A program made the translations under genes and the position numbers. Below the pieces are notes generated by a model, which had not been told where the DNA came from, did no database searches, and was given only the letters and a program-made list of their open reading frames with translations. 42,168 nucleotides of DNA from Gammaproteobacteria bacterium (lineage in GTDB: Bacteria > Pseudomonadota > Gammaproteobacteria > Nevskiales > Nevskiaceae), in the NCBI GenBank assembly GCA_028871525.1, contig JAGWMX010000013.1, positions 1-42,168 on the forward strand, read 5' to 3'. Shown piece by piece: positions 23,147 through 31,205 of the stretch (position 1 is the stretch's first letter; each line of letters opens with the position of its first letter).

Positions 23147-24732
23147 ACGCGCTCCTGGCAACGCACCTCGATCGGTCCGGTCGCGGCAGCGCCCGGCGTC
23201 ACGTCGAACTCGATGCGCACGTCGCGATAGCCGGGGCGCGTGCCGACCGCGACGTAGTGGCCGGGCCTGAGATCGATGTTCCGGGTCTGGAAGCGGCCCA
23301 GCGCCCCGACTTTGTAAACCGCCACCTGAGTGATGCCATCGGACACCAGCAGCACCGGCAATGGCGTGGCCGCCACCTGCAGCGCCCCTGCCAGCGCGTC
23401 GATCTGCCGGCGCAGCACTGGCCCGGCGCCGGTCACGTCGCGTGCCTGGCCGAGCGTCGCCGTCGCGGCGGCATAAACCGCGGCAGTGTCCAGCCGCTGC
23501 GGATGTCGGATGAAAAACTGCAGCCGTTGCGCCAGCAAGGCGCGCGGCTGGCTGCGCGCCAGGCCCGACTGCGCGAAGCTCAAAGTTGAATCGAGCGCCA
23601 GGACGGCCCGGTAACGCGCCACCGCGCTGTCCCAGTCCTCGGCGCGTTCGGCCGCCGCGGCCTGCTGGCGCAGCTCGGCGATGCGCTGATCGCGCCGGGC
23701 GTTGCGCACACGTGCCAGGCCGTCGCGCACGGCGGCGGTTCCCGGATGCAATTTTCCGGCGCGCGTAAACGCCTGCTCGGCGATGTCGAGGTCGTTGCGC
23801 TCCAGCGCGGTCAACCCGGCCGCCACGGCCCGACGATAACCGCGCTCAACCAACGTGGTTTCGACGCGGATCAGCGCCTGGCGCGCCGAGGCGGTGTCCG
23901 GGTCCAGCGTCAGGGCGGCGCGGTAGTCGGCGGCCGCGGCTTGCAGGTCGCCGGCGCGTTCGGCGGCGCGGCCGTCCTCGACTTTGGCCATGACTGCGCC
24001 CAGCGTCTGTACCCGCGCCTGGCCATGGCGTGCCGCGAGATCGTTTGGCGAGATCGCCAGTGCCAGGGAGAATGCCGCCGCCGCGGCCGCGCCGTCGCCG
24101 CGGTTGAGCGCTGCGGCGCCGGCCGCGAGGGCTTTGGTCGATTCGTCTTTGGCGCGTGCGGTCAGCGCAGCCAGGCCGGCCAGGGCTTTGCCGTAGGCAT
24201 CCCGGGCCGCGCCGTACTCGCGTTGCTCGAAAGCCTGCGCGGCGGCGGCGGCATCGGCGTTGGCGGCGGCGAATTCGGCCGCGGCCCAGCGCTCCACCGC
24301 CTGTCCGTGCAGCGCCGCCGACTGCGAGGCGAAACGCGCTGCCATTTCCTGTGTGGCCTGGCGCGTGCGCAGTACGGCCGGGTCGTTCCAGATGGCTGAG
24401 GCAGGAGCGGGCGGAGGCGGGGACGGCGCCGGCGCCGGCACCGCTACAGAAGCCGCAGGCGTTCGCACAGATTGTGCGGGAACCGGCGCAGCCGGTGTCG
24501 TCCGACGCGGCAGAAAGACGAGGACCAGGGTCGCCAGCAGCAGCACCGCCGCTACGGTGGCCAGCACGGTCGCTGCCGGCAGGTGCTTACGCCGCTGCGG
24601 TGCCGATGGCAGGTCCCCTGCTGGCGCCGGCGCAGCGGGGTTCAACGGCGCAATGCGTTCGAACGGCGCGTCCTGCGGCATGGCAGGTGGCCCGTCCGCG
24701 CCATCCGGGTGGGTGGGCGCAGGTGGGATCAT
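23143..24732 (-). CDS. Inner-membrane TPR-like protein with PEGA-like C-terminus
   Basis: 529 residues. The N-terminal about 48 residues are cytoplasmic and Pro/Ala-rich; one transmembrane helix (LPAATVLATVAAVLLLATLVLVFL) follows, then a Pro/Ala linker. About residues 120-400 are helical repeats with TPR-like spacing (QAFEQREYGAARDAYGKALA, AAFSLALAISPND, AAADYRAALTLDPDTASARQ, AFTRAGKLHPGTAAVRDGLA, ARYRAVLALDSTLSFAQ). The last about 75 residues (VLLVSDGITQVAVYKVGALG, then NIDLRPGHYVAVGTRPGYRD) look like a PEGA-type strand unit, related to those of the next gene. ATG at 24732 overlaps the upstream stop by 4 bases, and its own stop overlaps the next start, so the three genes are translationally coupled. 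It probably forms a periplasmic scaffold with the PEGA-SUMF1-like protein. Confidence 0.75.
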   Translation of the reverse strand: MIPPAPTHPDGADGPPAMPQDAPFERIAPLNPAAPAPAGDLPSAPQRRKHLPAATVLATVAAVLLLATLVLVFLPRRTTPAAPVPAQSVRTPAASVAVPAPAPSPPPPAPASAIWNDPAVLRTRQATQEMAARFASQSAALHGQAVERWAAAEFAAANADAAAAAQAFEQREYGAARDAYGKALAGLAALTARAKDESTKALAAGAAALNRGDGAAAAAAFSLALAISPNDLAARHGQARVQTLGAVMAKVEDGRAAERAGDLQAAAADYRAALTLDPDTASARQALIRVETTLVERGYRRAVAAGLTALERNDLDIAEQAFTRAGKLHPGTAAVRDGLARVRNARRDQRIAELRQQAAAAERAEDWDSAVARYRAVLALDSTLSFAQSGLARSQPRALLAQRLQFFIRHPQRLDTAAVYAAATATLGQARDVTGAGPVLRRQIDALAGALQVAATPLPVLLVSDGITQVAVYKVGALGRFQTRNIDLRPGHYVAVGTRPGYRDVRIEFDVTPGAAATGPIEVRCQERV

Positions 24733-25967
24733 TGCGGCGTTTTGGCGGGGCTGCCGGCGCTATCCGAAGCTCCGGTTTCGTCGGCGTACATGTCGTGCAG
24801 CAGCCGGCGCCATTGGCGGTACTGCTCCTGCGCCGAGCCGGTCAGCGTGACGGTTTTGCCCTCGAGTTCGACGACCCGCGGCTTCATGTCGGCCCCCAGC
24901 GAGACGTTCAATTCGCGCAGCGATTCGACGTGAACTTTCTCCTCCTGAGCTTTATCCATGCCGGTCTTGAACAGATAAGCGCCGCCGGCGATGCCGACGA
25001 CGCCGGCGGCGCCGGCATTCGGGGTACCGCCGCTCTGGCTCAGTGCAACCGCACCGCCGGCCACCAGAAGCCCGCCGACGATCTTGCGCCACAGCTCGGA
25101 GCGATGCAGTTCCTGCAGGGCGGCGACTTCCTCGTAGCTGGACTTGCGCCAGGCCAGATACTTCGGCTGCATCGTGTTCTGGAACACGCCGTAGTACTGG
25201 TCGATGGTGTCGACCAGCAGGTCGTCGCGGGCGCGGATTGCGTCCACTCGCGCCTGCATCGGGTCGTCGGCCGGCGGCAGCCGGTCGACGCTGTAAACGC
25301 CGTGGCGATCCTGGTGCAGGTACTGATCAAAGCGCTGCGGCGCCATGTCGGCGGCGAAGCGCAGATCTGCAACGCGCTTGATCTGCGCCAATTGCGCCGC
25401 GTCCAGACTGCGGCGCTGCGCCAGCAGATCGTTGGCGATGCGGTTGTAGAGATTCTGGAAAGGATCCACGCCCGGCGGCAGCTTCTCGCTGTAGGCGAGC
25501 GCGGCCGCGGTGTCCTCGTAGGTGCGGTCGAACCACTGGCGGCCGCTGGCATCGGTGGCCTGGATGCGCAGCTTGAGCGTCTGGCCGTCGGACTGGAGGA
25601 TTTTGCCGGTGATCGTCAGATCGTGGCCGGGACTGGCTTCGGGCAGCACCCGTACCGCCCCCCAATAGTCGGTGTTCTGCAACGTCTGGCGCAGCACGTA
25701 GGGGATGTAGACGGCCTCGGCCTTGCGCACGTCCGGGGAGATGTTCTGCTGCTTCTGCTCCTCGGCCGTATCCGGGATGCCCGGATCGAAGGTGATGACC
25801 GCAACGTCGAGCAATTGCCCGGCCGGAAGATCACGTTCGGCGTGAACAGCCTTGACGGCATCGACCTTTCTGACCGACTGTGAGACGCAGCCGGCGCTGA
25901 CGGCAACGCTCAGCGCGGCGATCACCGGGGTTAATCGGCGGATGCTGGATCTGATCCTCGTCATCAT
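24729..25967 (-). CDS. Lipoprotein with internal glycine-rich hydrophobic hairpin
   Basis: A 412-residue lipoprotein of unrecognised family. The signal ends in SVAVSAGC (Cys27). Residues about 45-190 have an alternating pattern with LLDVAVITFDPGIP, VYIPYVLRQTLQNTDYWGAV and LTITGKILQSDGQTLKLRI, which recalls proteins that assemble lipoprotein rings or bind small ligands. A long helical part follows (LLVDTIDQYYGVFQNTMQP, AWRKSSYEEVAALQELHRSE). Near residues 300-330 is a Gly/Ala/Val-rich segment (LLVAGGAVALSQ and GAAGVVGIAGGAYLFKTG) that could insert into a membrane. The C-terminus is charged and ends in a Gly/Ser-rich tail. It lies 5 bases downstream of the Gln-rich lipoprotein gene and overlaps the TPR protein gene by 4 bases. 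Confidence 0.75.
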   Translation of the reverse strand: MMTRIRSSIRRLTPVIAALSVAVSAGCVSQSVRKVDAVKAVHAERDLPAGQLLDVAVITFDPGIPDTAEEQKQQNISPDVRKAEAVYIPYVLRQTLQNTDYWGAVRVLPEASPGHDLTITGKILQSDGQTLKLRIQATDASGRQWFDRTYEDTAAALAYSEKLPPGVDPFQNLYNRIANDLLAQRRSLDAAQLAQIKRVADLRFAADMAPQRFDQYLHQDRHGVYSVDRLPPADDPMQARVDAIRARDDLLVDTIDQYYGVFQNTMQPKYLAWRKSSYEEVAALQELHRSELWRKIVGGLLVAGGAVALSQSGGTPNAGAAGVVGIAGGAYLFKTGMDKAQEEKVHVESLRELNVSLGADMKPRVVELEGKTVTLTGSAQEQYRQWRRLLHDMYADETGASDSAGSPAKTPQ

Positions 25968-25972
25968 GGCGC

Positions 25973-27310
25973 TCAGGATTGACCCTCTTTGTACTTGCGA
26001 TATTCATCCCACAGGCGCTTGCGCACTTGCGGATCGGTTTCCTTTTCCGCCGCTTCGCGCAACTGACGGGCGACGACGTCGTCGTCGTGGCCGTCGGGGA
26101 TGTCGTTCGGTATCGGCAGGTTGTTGGGGCCGCCGCCACGGTCCAGCACCGTGTGCGTGCCGCCGGCGCTTGCCGACGCGCTGGCGGCATCAGGCGTTCC
26201 GGCGATGCCGGTGCCTCGTTTCGAGCCTGACCCGGAACGGTCCGCGCCGGCCGATTCCGAACCGTCCGTGGCTCCGGAACCGCCGACTCCACCGTCTTCG
26301 GCCGTGTTATCGCCCGCGCCTGCAGCGGCTTCGGCGGTCTCGCGCTGCTGTTGCAACTGCGCCTGCTCGCGCGCCAGGCGCTGGTCGAACTCCTGTAGGG
26401 ACTTCCGCAAGCGGTGATCCAGCGCCGCCTTGTGCTCGGTCGTGGTCAGGCCGCCGGGTAGCGGGTGCCCGCCGGTCGATGCCGCCGCCGCGGGTGTGCC
26501 GCCGGCGATGGCGGCGGTCTGCATGGCGGCGCTGTCGGCCGCTTGCCGGGCGGCTAGCGCCGCTCGCCGTGCTGCCTGCGCGGCTTGTTCCGCCGCCTGC
26601 TGCGCCGACGACCGTTGCCAAGCCGGCTGGGTTCCCCGTGACTGTCCCACCGGCGCTTGCGCGGATTGCTGCGCCGCCTGGGCAGCCTGCTGTGCGGACT
26701 GTCCTGCGCGTTGAGCCGCTTGCCCCGCCTGCTGCGCCGTTCGGACAGTGTCTTGTTGCGCCTGCGCCTGCTGCGCCGCCTGGGCGGCCTGCTGCGTCGC
26801 CTGTCCGGCGCGTTGTGCCGCTTGCCCCGCCTGCTGCGTGGCCTGGGCGACGTCCTGCTGGGTCTGGGCATGCTGCGCCGCCCGGGCCGCTTGCTGTGCC
26901 TCCTGTGCCGCGCGCTGTGCCGCCTGTGCGGCCTGCTGCGCCGCCTGGGCCGCAGCCTGCTGTGCCTGTGCCTGCTGTGCTGCCTGCGCGGCGCGTTGGG
27001 CGGCCTGTGCGGACTGTTGCGCGGACTGTTGTGTTGGGGACGATGATGAGATTTGCTGCGCGCTTTGCGATTGCTCGGACTGCTCAGAGGCTTGCTGCTG
27101 AGACGGTTGTTGTTGAGCCTGTTGCTGTTGAGTCTGCTGTGTCGGCGTTTGTTGCGACGATTGTTGTGAGCTTTGCGGCTGCGGCAGGGTGGGTGGTGTG
27201 GAGGATGACGGATTGCTGCTGCAGGCAGCCAGCGCCAGCAACATCCCTATCGCACCCGGCGGAAACACTCCCCGGGTCGGCACACACCCTGTCGCCCACC
27301 GTTTCGACAT
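25973..27310 (-). CDS. Gln/Ala-repeat lipoprotein with conserved acidic C-terminus
   Basis: A 445-residue lipoprotein of no named family. The signal ends in IGMLLALAAC (Cys30). Residues 31-100 are Ser/Gln/Pro/Thr-rich. Residues about 83-218 are an extreme Ala/Gln helix with a 34-residue period: full copies at 117-150, 151-184 and 185-218 and a partial one before. This should form a long rigid helix or coiled coil, enough to span much of the periplasm. A less repetitive part (EQAQLQQQRETAEAAA) and a Gly/Ser linker follow. The last about 50 residues (LPIPNDIPDGHDDDVVARQL, REAAEKETDP, KRLWDEYRKYKEG) are compositionally normal and look like a folded docking module. The start ATG at 27310 gives an n-region with basic residues; a downstream ATG (MLLALAAC) is too short to be a signal. 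Confidence 0.75.
   Translation of the reverse strand: MSKRWATGCVPTRGVFPPGAIGMLLALAACSSNPSSSTPPTLPQPQSSQQSSQQTPTQQTQQQQAQQQPSQQQASEQSEQSQSAQQISSSSPTQQSAQQSAQAAQRAAQAAQQAQAQQAAAQAAQQAAQAAQRAAQEAQQAARAAQHAQTQQDVAQATQQAGQAAQRAGQATQQAAQAAQQAQAQQDTVRTAQQAGQAAQRAGQSAQQAAQAAQQSAQAPVGQSRGTQPAWQRSSAQQAAEQAAQAARRAALAARQAADSAAMQTAAIAGGTPAAAASTGGHPLPGGLTTTEHKAALDHRLRKSLQEFDQRLAREQAQLQQQRETAEAAAGAGDNTAEDGGVGGSGATDGSESAGADRSGSGSKRGTGIAGTPDAASASASAGGTHTVLDRGGGPNNLPIPNDIPDGHDDDVVARQLREAAEKETDPQVRKRLWDEYRKYKEGQS
26657..26962 (-). repeat. Three tandem 102-bp repeats encoding 34-residue Gln/Ala units
   Basis: On the minus strand the copies are 26962-26861, 26860-26759 and 26758-26657. Copies 2 and 3 both begin with QQD and share QQAGQAAQRAGQ and QQAAQAAQQ at the same offsets. 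Copy 1 is more diverged (QQAAAQAAQQAAQAAQRAAQ). The exact multiple-of-three length keeps the frame, so gain or loss of copies would lengthen or shorten the helix without breaking the gene. Confidence 0.8.
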
Positions 27311-27381
27311 AACCTGCCTTGTCCGGTATCACCTCTCTATTCTGTGCCCCGCCTCGTTCGATGGCAACGAACGGAGGAAGT

Positions 27382-28743
27382 TCACTTTTGAACGGGAACG
27401 TCGAACGTGTACCGGTAATCGACATGCTCGGTGCGCTGGGGCTCGCCGTTCAGGATGCGCGGGCGAAACAAGGCGTCGCGCAGCGCACGCACCAGCTTCG
27501 CCGCCTTGTCGGTTACCGCTGGGCTGCCGGGCGGGCCGCTGCGCAGCACCTTGAGATCAGCGGCGCGCCCGTCGTCGGTGACTGTGAATTCGACCTCCAC
27601 GAAACCGGACGGCGCGCCGCTATGGACGGGGGGCGGGGAGAACAACGGCGCCATGGACAGCAAGACCGGCCGGCCGAACGCCGCCTCGGCGGCTTGCGAT
27701 CCGCTTGCGTCCAGCAACGTAGCGGCGCGCCGGTAGCTTTGCAGCGCCTGCTCGTGATCGCCCGTCTGGAAATACAGGTCTCCCAATTCGAGCCATTGCC
27801 GCGCCTGCACTGCGGGCGGGGTGGCGGAGCCGTCGGCGGGCCGGTGCAGGATTTCCGACGCCATCGAACGCGCTTCCCGGACGCCGATACCGGCGCTTAC
27901 CTGCGGAGCTTCGAGTGCGCTGCGCGCCGTCGCGATCAGGAATTCGAACAGTTTCGGCTCGTCCGGAGCATGGGCGTGCTGGAGCAGTTTGACGATATCG
28001 CTGTAAAGTACATGTTCGACGACATGCCGGCCGCTATCGTGATACCAGCGCGCCACCGCCTGGATCACCGGGACCAGCTTCGGGTTGTCTGCGCCGAGGA
28101 CGCGTATGGCCGTGGTCAACCGCCGGATCTGGTAGTTGTCGGCGTCGCGCTGGCGTCCCAGGGCCAGGTAGGTGCGGGCCAGTGCGGCGTAGAAATCGAG
28201 TTGCCCCAGCCGGAACAGGCCATAGCTCATGCGGTGCAGTTGCAGTGCGTTTTGAAACGCCGCGGCAGCATCCGCGTAGTCGCCGGTCTGAAAATAACTC
28301 AGGCCCAGCCCGTACCAGGGCGTGATCTGGCGCGGATCCCGCAGCCCGGCCTGGTCCTGCAACCGATCCAGCGCCTGTCGGTATTCGCCGATGGCGGCAT
28401 CGTATCGGCCTTGCCGCTCGTGCACCGTGGCGAGATTGACCAGCGCCACAGCGGCGCGGCCGTCTTTTTCACCGTAGGCGGCGGCAGTCGCATCCAGCAT
28501 CTGTTGCGCCAGCATCGCCGCGGCGTCGAGGTCACCGCCGCCGGCCAGCGCCGCCGGCAGCTGCGGATAAGACGGGGCCGCGGGCGGCAGGTCGGCTTCC
28601 ATCATCAGCTGCGGCGGCGCCAGCGGTTCGGGTCGAGGCGCAGCCAGCTCCAGGTCGATCCCATCGGCCGCCGTCGCCAGCAGCATGCCCAGCGCCAGGG
28701 CGCCGATGGTGCAGTGCCGTGAGCAACGGAATGTCTGGAACAC
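27382..28743 (-). CDS. Periplasmic TPR protein with TonB-like C-terminal domain
   Basis: About 453 residues. GTG at 28743 gives MFQTFRCSRHCTIGALALGM with a hydrophobic core LGMLLATAADG, a plausible secretion signal. Residues about 60-370 carry TPR-type repeats, for example ALVNLATVHERQGRYDAAIG, YGLGLSYFQTGDYADAAAAF and WLELGDLYFQTGDHEQALQS. The last about 80 residues (SGFVEVEFTVTDDGRAADLK, RALRDALFRPRILNGEP, VDYRYTFDVP) match the TonB C-terminal fold seen in energy transducers. Unlike true TonB it appears to lack a stable N-terminal membrane anchor. It is the first gene of the minus-strand cluster; a perfect TATAAT lies 46 bases upstream of the start. Longer in-frame sequence upstream of 28743 has no protein-like features. 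A link to the ExbB-like channel further down the cluster is attractive but unproven. Confidence 0.78.
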   Translation of the reverse strand: MFQTFRCSRHCTIGALALGMLLATAADGIDLELAAPRPEPLAPPQLMMEADLPPAAPSYPQLPAALAGGGDLDAAAMLAQQMLDATAAAYGEKDGRAAVALVNLATVHERQGRYDAAIGEYRQALDRLQDQAGLRDPRQITPWYGLGLSYFQTGDYADAAAAFQNALQLHRMSYGLFRLGQLDFYAALARTYLALGRQRDADNYQIRRLTTAIRVLGADNPKLVPVIQAVARWYHDSGRHVVEHVLYSDIVKLLQHAHAPDEPKLFEFLIATARSALEAPQVSAGIGVREARSMASEILHRPADGSATPPAVQARQWLELGDLYFQTGDHEQALQSYRRAATLLDASGSQAAEAAFGRPVLLSMAPLFSPPPVHSGAPSGFVEVEFTVTDDGRAADLKVLRSGPPGSPAVTDKAAKLVRALRDALFRPRILNGEPQRTEHVDYRYTFDVPVQK

Positions 28744-28788
28744 GCCGGTGGCCGAGGAAAACAGCAAACTCAAAGCCCGCGCCGGATG

Positions 28789-28794
28789 ATTATA
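28789..28794 (-). promoter_or_regulatory. -10 box (TATAAT) for the envelope cluster
   Basis: A perfect TATAAT on the minus strand, 46 bases before the GTG of the TPR/TonB-like gene, in the 164-base divergent region shared with mrcB. No convincing -35 hexamer lies 16-18 bases upstream (TGTTTC is the best), so an activator or an alternative promoter type may be involved. For mrcB on the other strand only a weak TAACAT (28893-28898), too close to the ATG, is seen. Confidence 0.5.
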
Positions 28795-28907
28795 CGGCCA
28801 TCTCGTCGGGGGAAACACGCCGGTTGCGTCTGCATGGAGCGCGAGTTCAAGGGATCCCGGACCGGCGGCGGCACGCGCGCGGCGAAACCCGCTAACATTC
28901 GCGGCGC

Positions 28908-31205
28908 ATGGCGCGTCCGTCTTCTTCCGTCCGCCGCCCGTTCTGGGCGGCTCTGGTGCTGGCCCTGGCTGCCGGCCTGGTCGCCGCCAGCGTTTACCTG
29001 ATTCATCTGGATGCCGAGGTGCAGCGCCTGTACGCCAACGTGCGCTGGGTGCTGCCGGCGCAGGTCTATGCCGCGCCGATGGAGATCTACCCCGGCGCAT
29101 CGCTGTCGCTGGACGATTTCCACGCGCAACTGCAGCGGCTCGGTTACCGGCAGCAGCCGCAACTCGATGGTCCCGGCACTTACCATGTCGGCCGCAACCG
29201 CATCGAAGTGCAGACACGGTCGTTCCGTTTCTGGGACGGGCCGCAGGCGTCCGGCGCATACGCGGTGCAGGGCGACGCCCGGCGCGTCACCGCGGTCACC
29301 GATCTGGGCAATGGAAAACCGGTGGCGTTGCTGCGTTTCGACCCGATGCTGATCGGCAGCATCTACCCCAACCGCGGCGGTGAGGATCGCGTGCTGGTCA
29401 GGCTTGCAGAGGTGCCGAAGCTGTTGCCGCAGACTCTGGTGCTGGTCGAGGACCGCGGCTTTTACCACCACTTCGGCATCAGCATCCGCGGCATCGCTCG
29501 CGCCTCGGTTGCCGACCTGTTCGCCGGTCACATCGTCCAGGGCGCCAGCACCATCACCCAGCAGTTGATACGCAATCTGTTCTTGAGCGACAAGCGGACC
29601 TATGGGCGCAAGGTTCGCGAGGCGTTGATGGCGATTCTGCTGGAACGTCATGTCAGCAAGGATCAAATCCTCGAGGCGTATCTGAACGAAGCGTATCTGG
29701 GGCAGGACGGACCGCGGGCGATCCACGGTTTCGGCCTGGCCAGCCGGTTCTATTTCAACAAGCCGCTGGACGAACTGCGGCCGGCCGAGATCGCGATGCT
29801 GGTGGCGATCGTCAAGGGGCCGTCTTACTACAATCCGCGGCGCAACCCCAAGGTGGTGCTGGTGCGGCGCAATCTGGTGCTGCGCATGATGCGCGACGCC
29901 GGCCTGATCCCGGCCGTCGAATACAAGACCGAGATCGACGCGTCGCTGGGCGTGACCCGTGCCGGCTCCAGTGGCGTCGAGCGCTATCCGGCTTTTGTCG
30001 AGCTGGTCGAGCAGCAGCTCAAGGGCCAGTACGACGAGCAGGATCTGACCGGCGAAGGGTTGCGCATCTTCACCACCCTGGCGCCACCGGCACAGGCCGC
30101 CGCCGAGCGTGAAATTACCGGACGTCTGCCGGAAATCGAAAAGGCGCACCGCCTGCAACCTGACACGCTGCAGGCGGCCGCGGTGGTGGTCTCGGTCAGT
30201 AGCGGCGAGGTGCTGGCGATGGTCGGTGGGCGCGATCCGCGCTATGCCGGCTACAATCGGGCGCTCGATGCGCAGCGACAGATCGGTTCGCTGGCCAAGC
30301 CGTTCGATTATCTGGCGGCATTCGAACACCCACAGCAATTCAGTCCGGCGACCATGCTCGACGACTCGCCGTTGAGCGTTAGCCTGCCGGGCGGCCGGGT
30401 GTGGGCGCCGGAAAATTACGATCGCAAATATGTCGGCCCGATCCCCGCTTTCGAGGCGCTGGCCGAATCGCGCAACGTGCCGACCGTGCGCATGGCGCTG
30501 CAGATCGGCGTGCCGGCGGTGCAACAGGTCTGGAAACAAGCCGGAGTCGACGCTGTGCCGGCGCTGCCGTCGATCTTCCTGGGAGCGATGGATTTGAGCC
30601 CGCTGCAGGTGGCACAGGCTTATTCGACGCTGGCCGGCGGCGGTTTTCAGACGCCGCTGCTGGCGATCAAGGCGGTGACCACTGCCGATGGCCAGCCACT
30701 CAAACGCTTCGCCTTCAGGATCCGCCAGACCCTGCCCGAGGGGCCGGTTTATCTGATCACCTGGGGGATGGCGCAGGTCATCGCCCAGGGCACCGGGCGC
30801 TGGGCCAAGACCGTGCTGCCCCCGGCAGCCGTGCTGGCCGGCAAGACCGGAACCACACAGGATTTCCACGATAGCTGGTTCGCCGGCTTCGACGCCGACC
30901 ACGTGGCGGTGGTCTGGGTCGGTCGCGACGACAGCCAGCCCACCGGCCTCGAGGGCGCCACCGGTGCGCTGCGTATCTGGGCGCCGCTGATGCGCGATCT
31001 GCACCCGCGCTCGCTGGACCTGATTCCGCCGGATTCGGTGCAGGCGGTGCCGATCGACCTGCAGTCCGGTCTTCTGGCAGACACCGGCTGTGCCGATGCG
31101 GCGGTGGTGCCGTTTTTGCGCGGCTTCGTGCCGACGCAGTACGCGCCGTGCGCGAATGCGGCAAAATCCTCCCCGTTGGACTGGCTCAAGCACATCTTCA
31201 AATGA
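28908..31205 (+). CDS. mrcB: Bifunctional peptidoglycan glycosyltransferase/transpeptidase PBP1B
   Basis: A 765-residue class A penicillin-binding protein anchored by one N-terminal helix (FWAALVLALAAGLVAASVYL). It polymerises lipid II and cross-links stem peptides on the periplasmic face. A UvrB-like-2 (UB2H) region spans about 65-150. The glycosyltransferase domain has EDRGFYHHFGI with catalytic Glu181, QGASTITQQLIRN and RKVREALMAILLE. The transpeptidase has Ser461 in GSLAKP (Ser461-x-x-Lys464), SRN at 521-523 and KTGTT at 646-650. All active-site motifs are intact. The UB2H region and domain order identify PBP1B rather than PBP1A. The stop overlaps the start of a TPR lipoprotein gene (ATGA), a likely dedicated activator. 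Confidence 0.96.
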   Translation: MARPSSSVRRPFWAALVLALAAGLVAASVYLIHLDAEVQRLYANVRWVLPAQVYAAPMEIYPGASLSLDDFHAQLQRLGYRQQPQLDGPGTYHVGRNRIEVQTRSFRFWDGPQASGAYAVQGDARRVTAVTDLGNGKPVALLRFDPMLIGSIYPNRGGEDRVLVRLAEVPKLLPQTLVLVEDRGFYHHFGISIRGIARASVADLFAGHIVQGASTITQQLIRNLFLSDKRTYGRKVREALMAILLERHVSKDQILEAYLNEAYLGQDGPRAIHGFGLASRFYFNKPLDELRPAEIAMLVAIVKGPSYYNPRRNPKVVLVRRNLVLRMMRDAGLIPAVEYKTEIDASLGVTRAGSSGVERYPAFVELVEQQLKGQYDEQDLTGEGLRIFTTLAPPAQAAAEREITGRLPEIEKAHRLQPDTLQAAAVVVSVSSGEVLAMVGGRDPRYAGYNRALDAQRQIGSLAKPFDYLAAFEHPQQFSPATMLDDSPLSVSLPGGRVWAPENYDRKYVGPIPAFEALAESRNVPTVRMALQIGVPAVQQVWKQAGVDAVPALPSIFLGAMDLSPLQVAQAYSTLAGGGFQTPLLAIKAVTTADGQPLKRFAFRIRQTLPEGPVYLITWGMAQVIAQGTGRWAKTVLPPAAVLAGKTGTTQDFHDSWFAGFDADHVAVVWVGRDDSQPTGLEGATGALRIWAPLMRDLHPRSLDLIPPDSVQAVPIDLQSGLLADTGCADAAVVPFLRGFVPTQYAPCANAAKSSPLDWLKHIFK

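Noticed and set aside
26657-26962. CRISPR array
   Set aside because: The 102-bp repeats are coding, directly adjacent and without spacers.
15205-28743. Zorya anti-phage system
   Set aside because: A MotA/ExbB-like gene is present, but there is no OmpA-type ZorB and no ZorC/ZorD helicase; the single-helix proteins carry VWA heads.
15205-28743. Type VI secretion phosphorylation pathway (PpkA/Fha/Tag)
   Set aside because: FHA-, VWA- and SUMF1-like parts occur in both, but no Ser/Thr kinase, phosphatase or T6SS structural gene is present.
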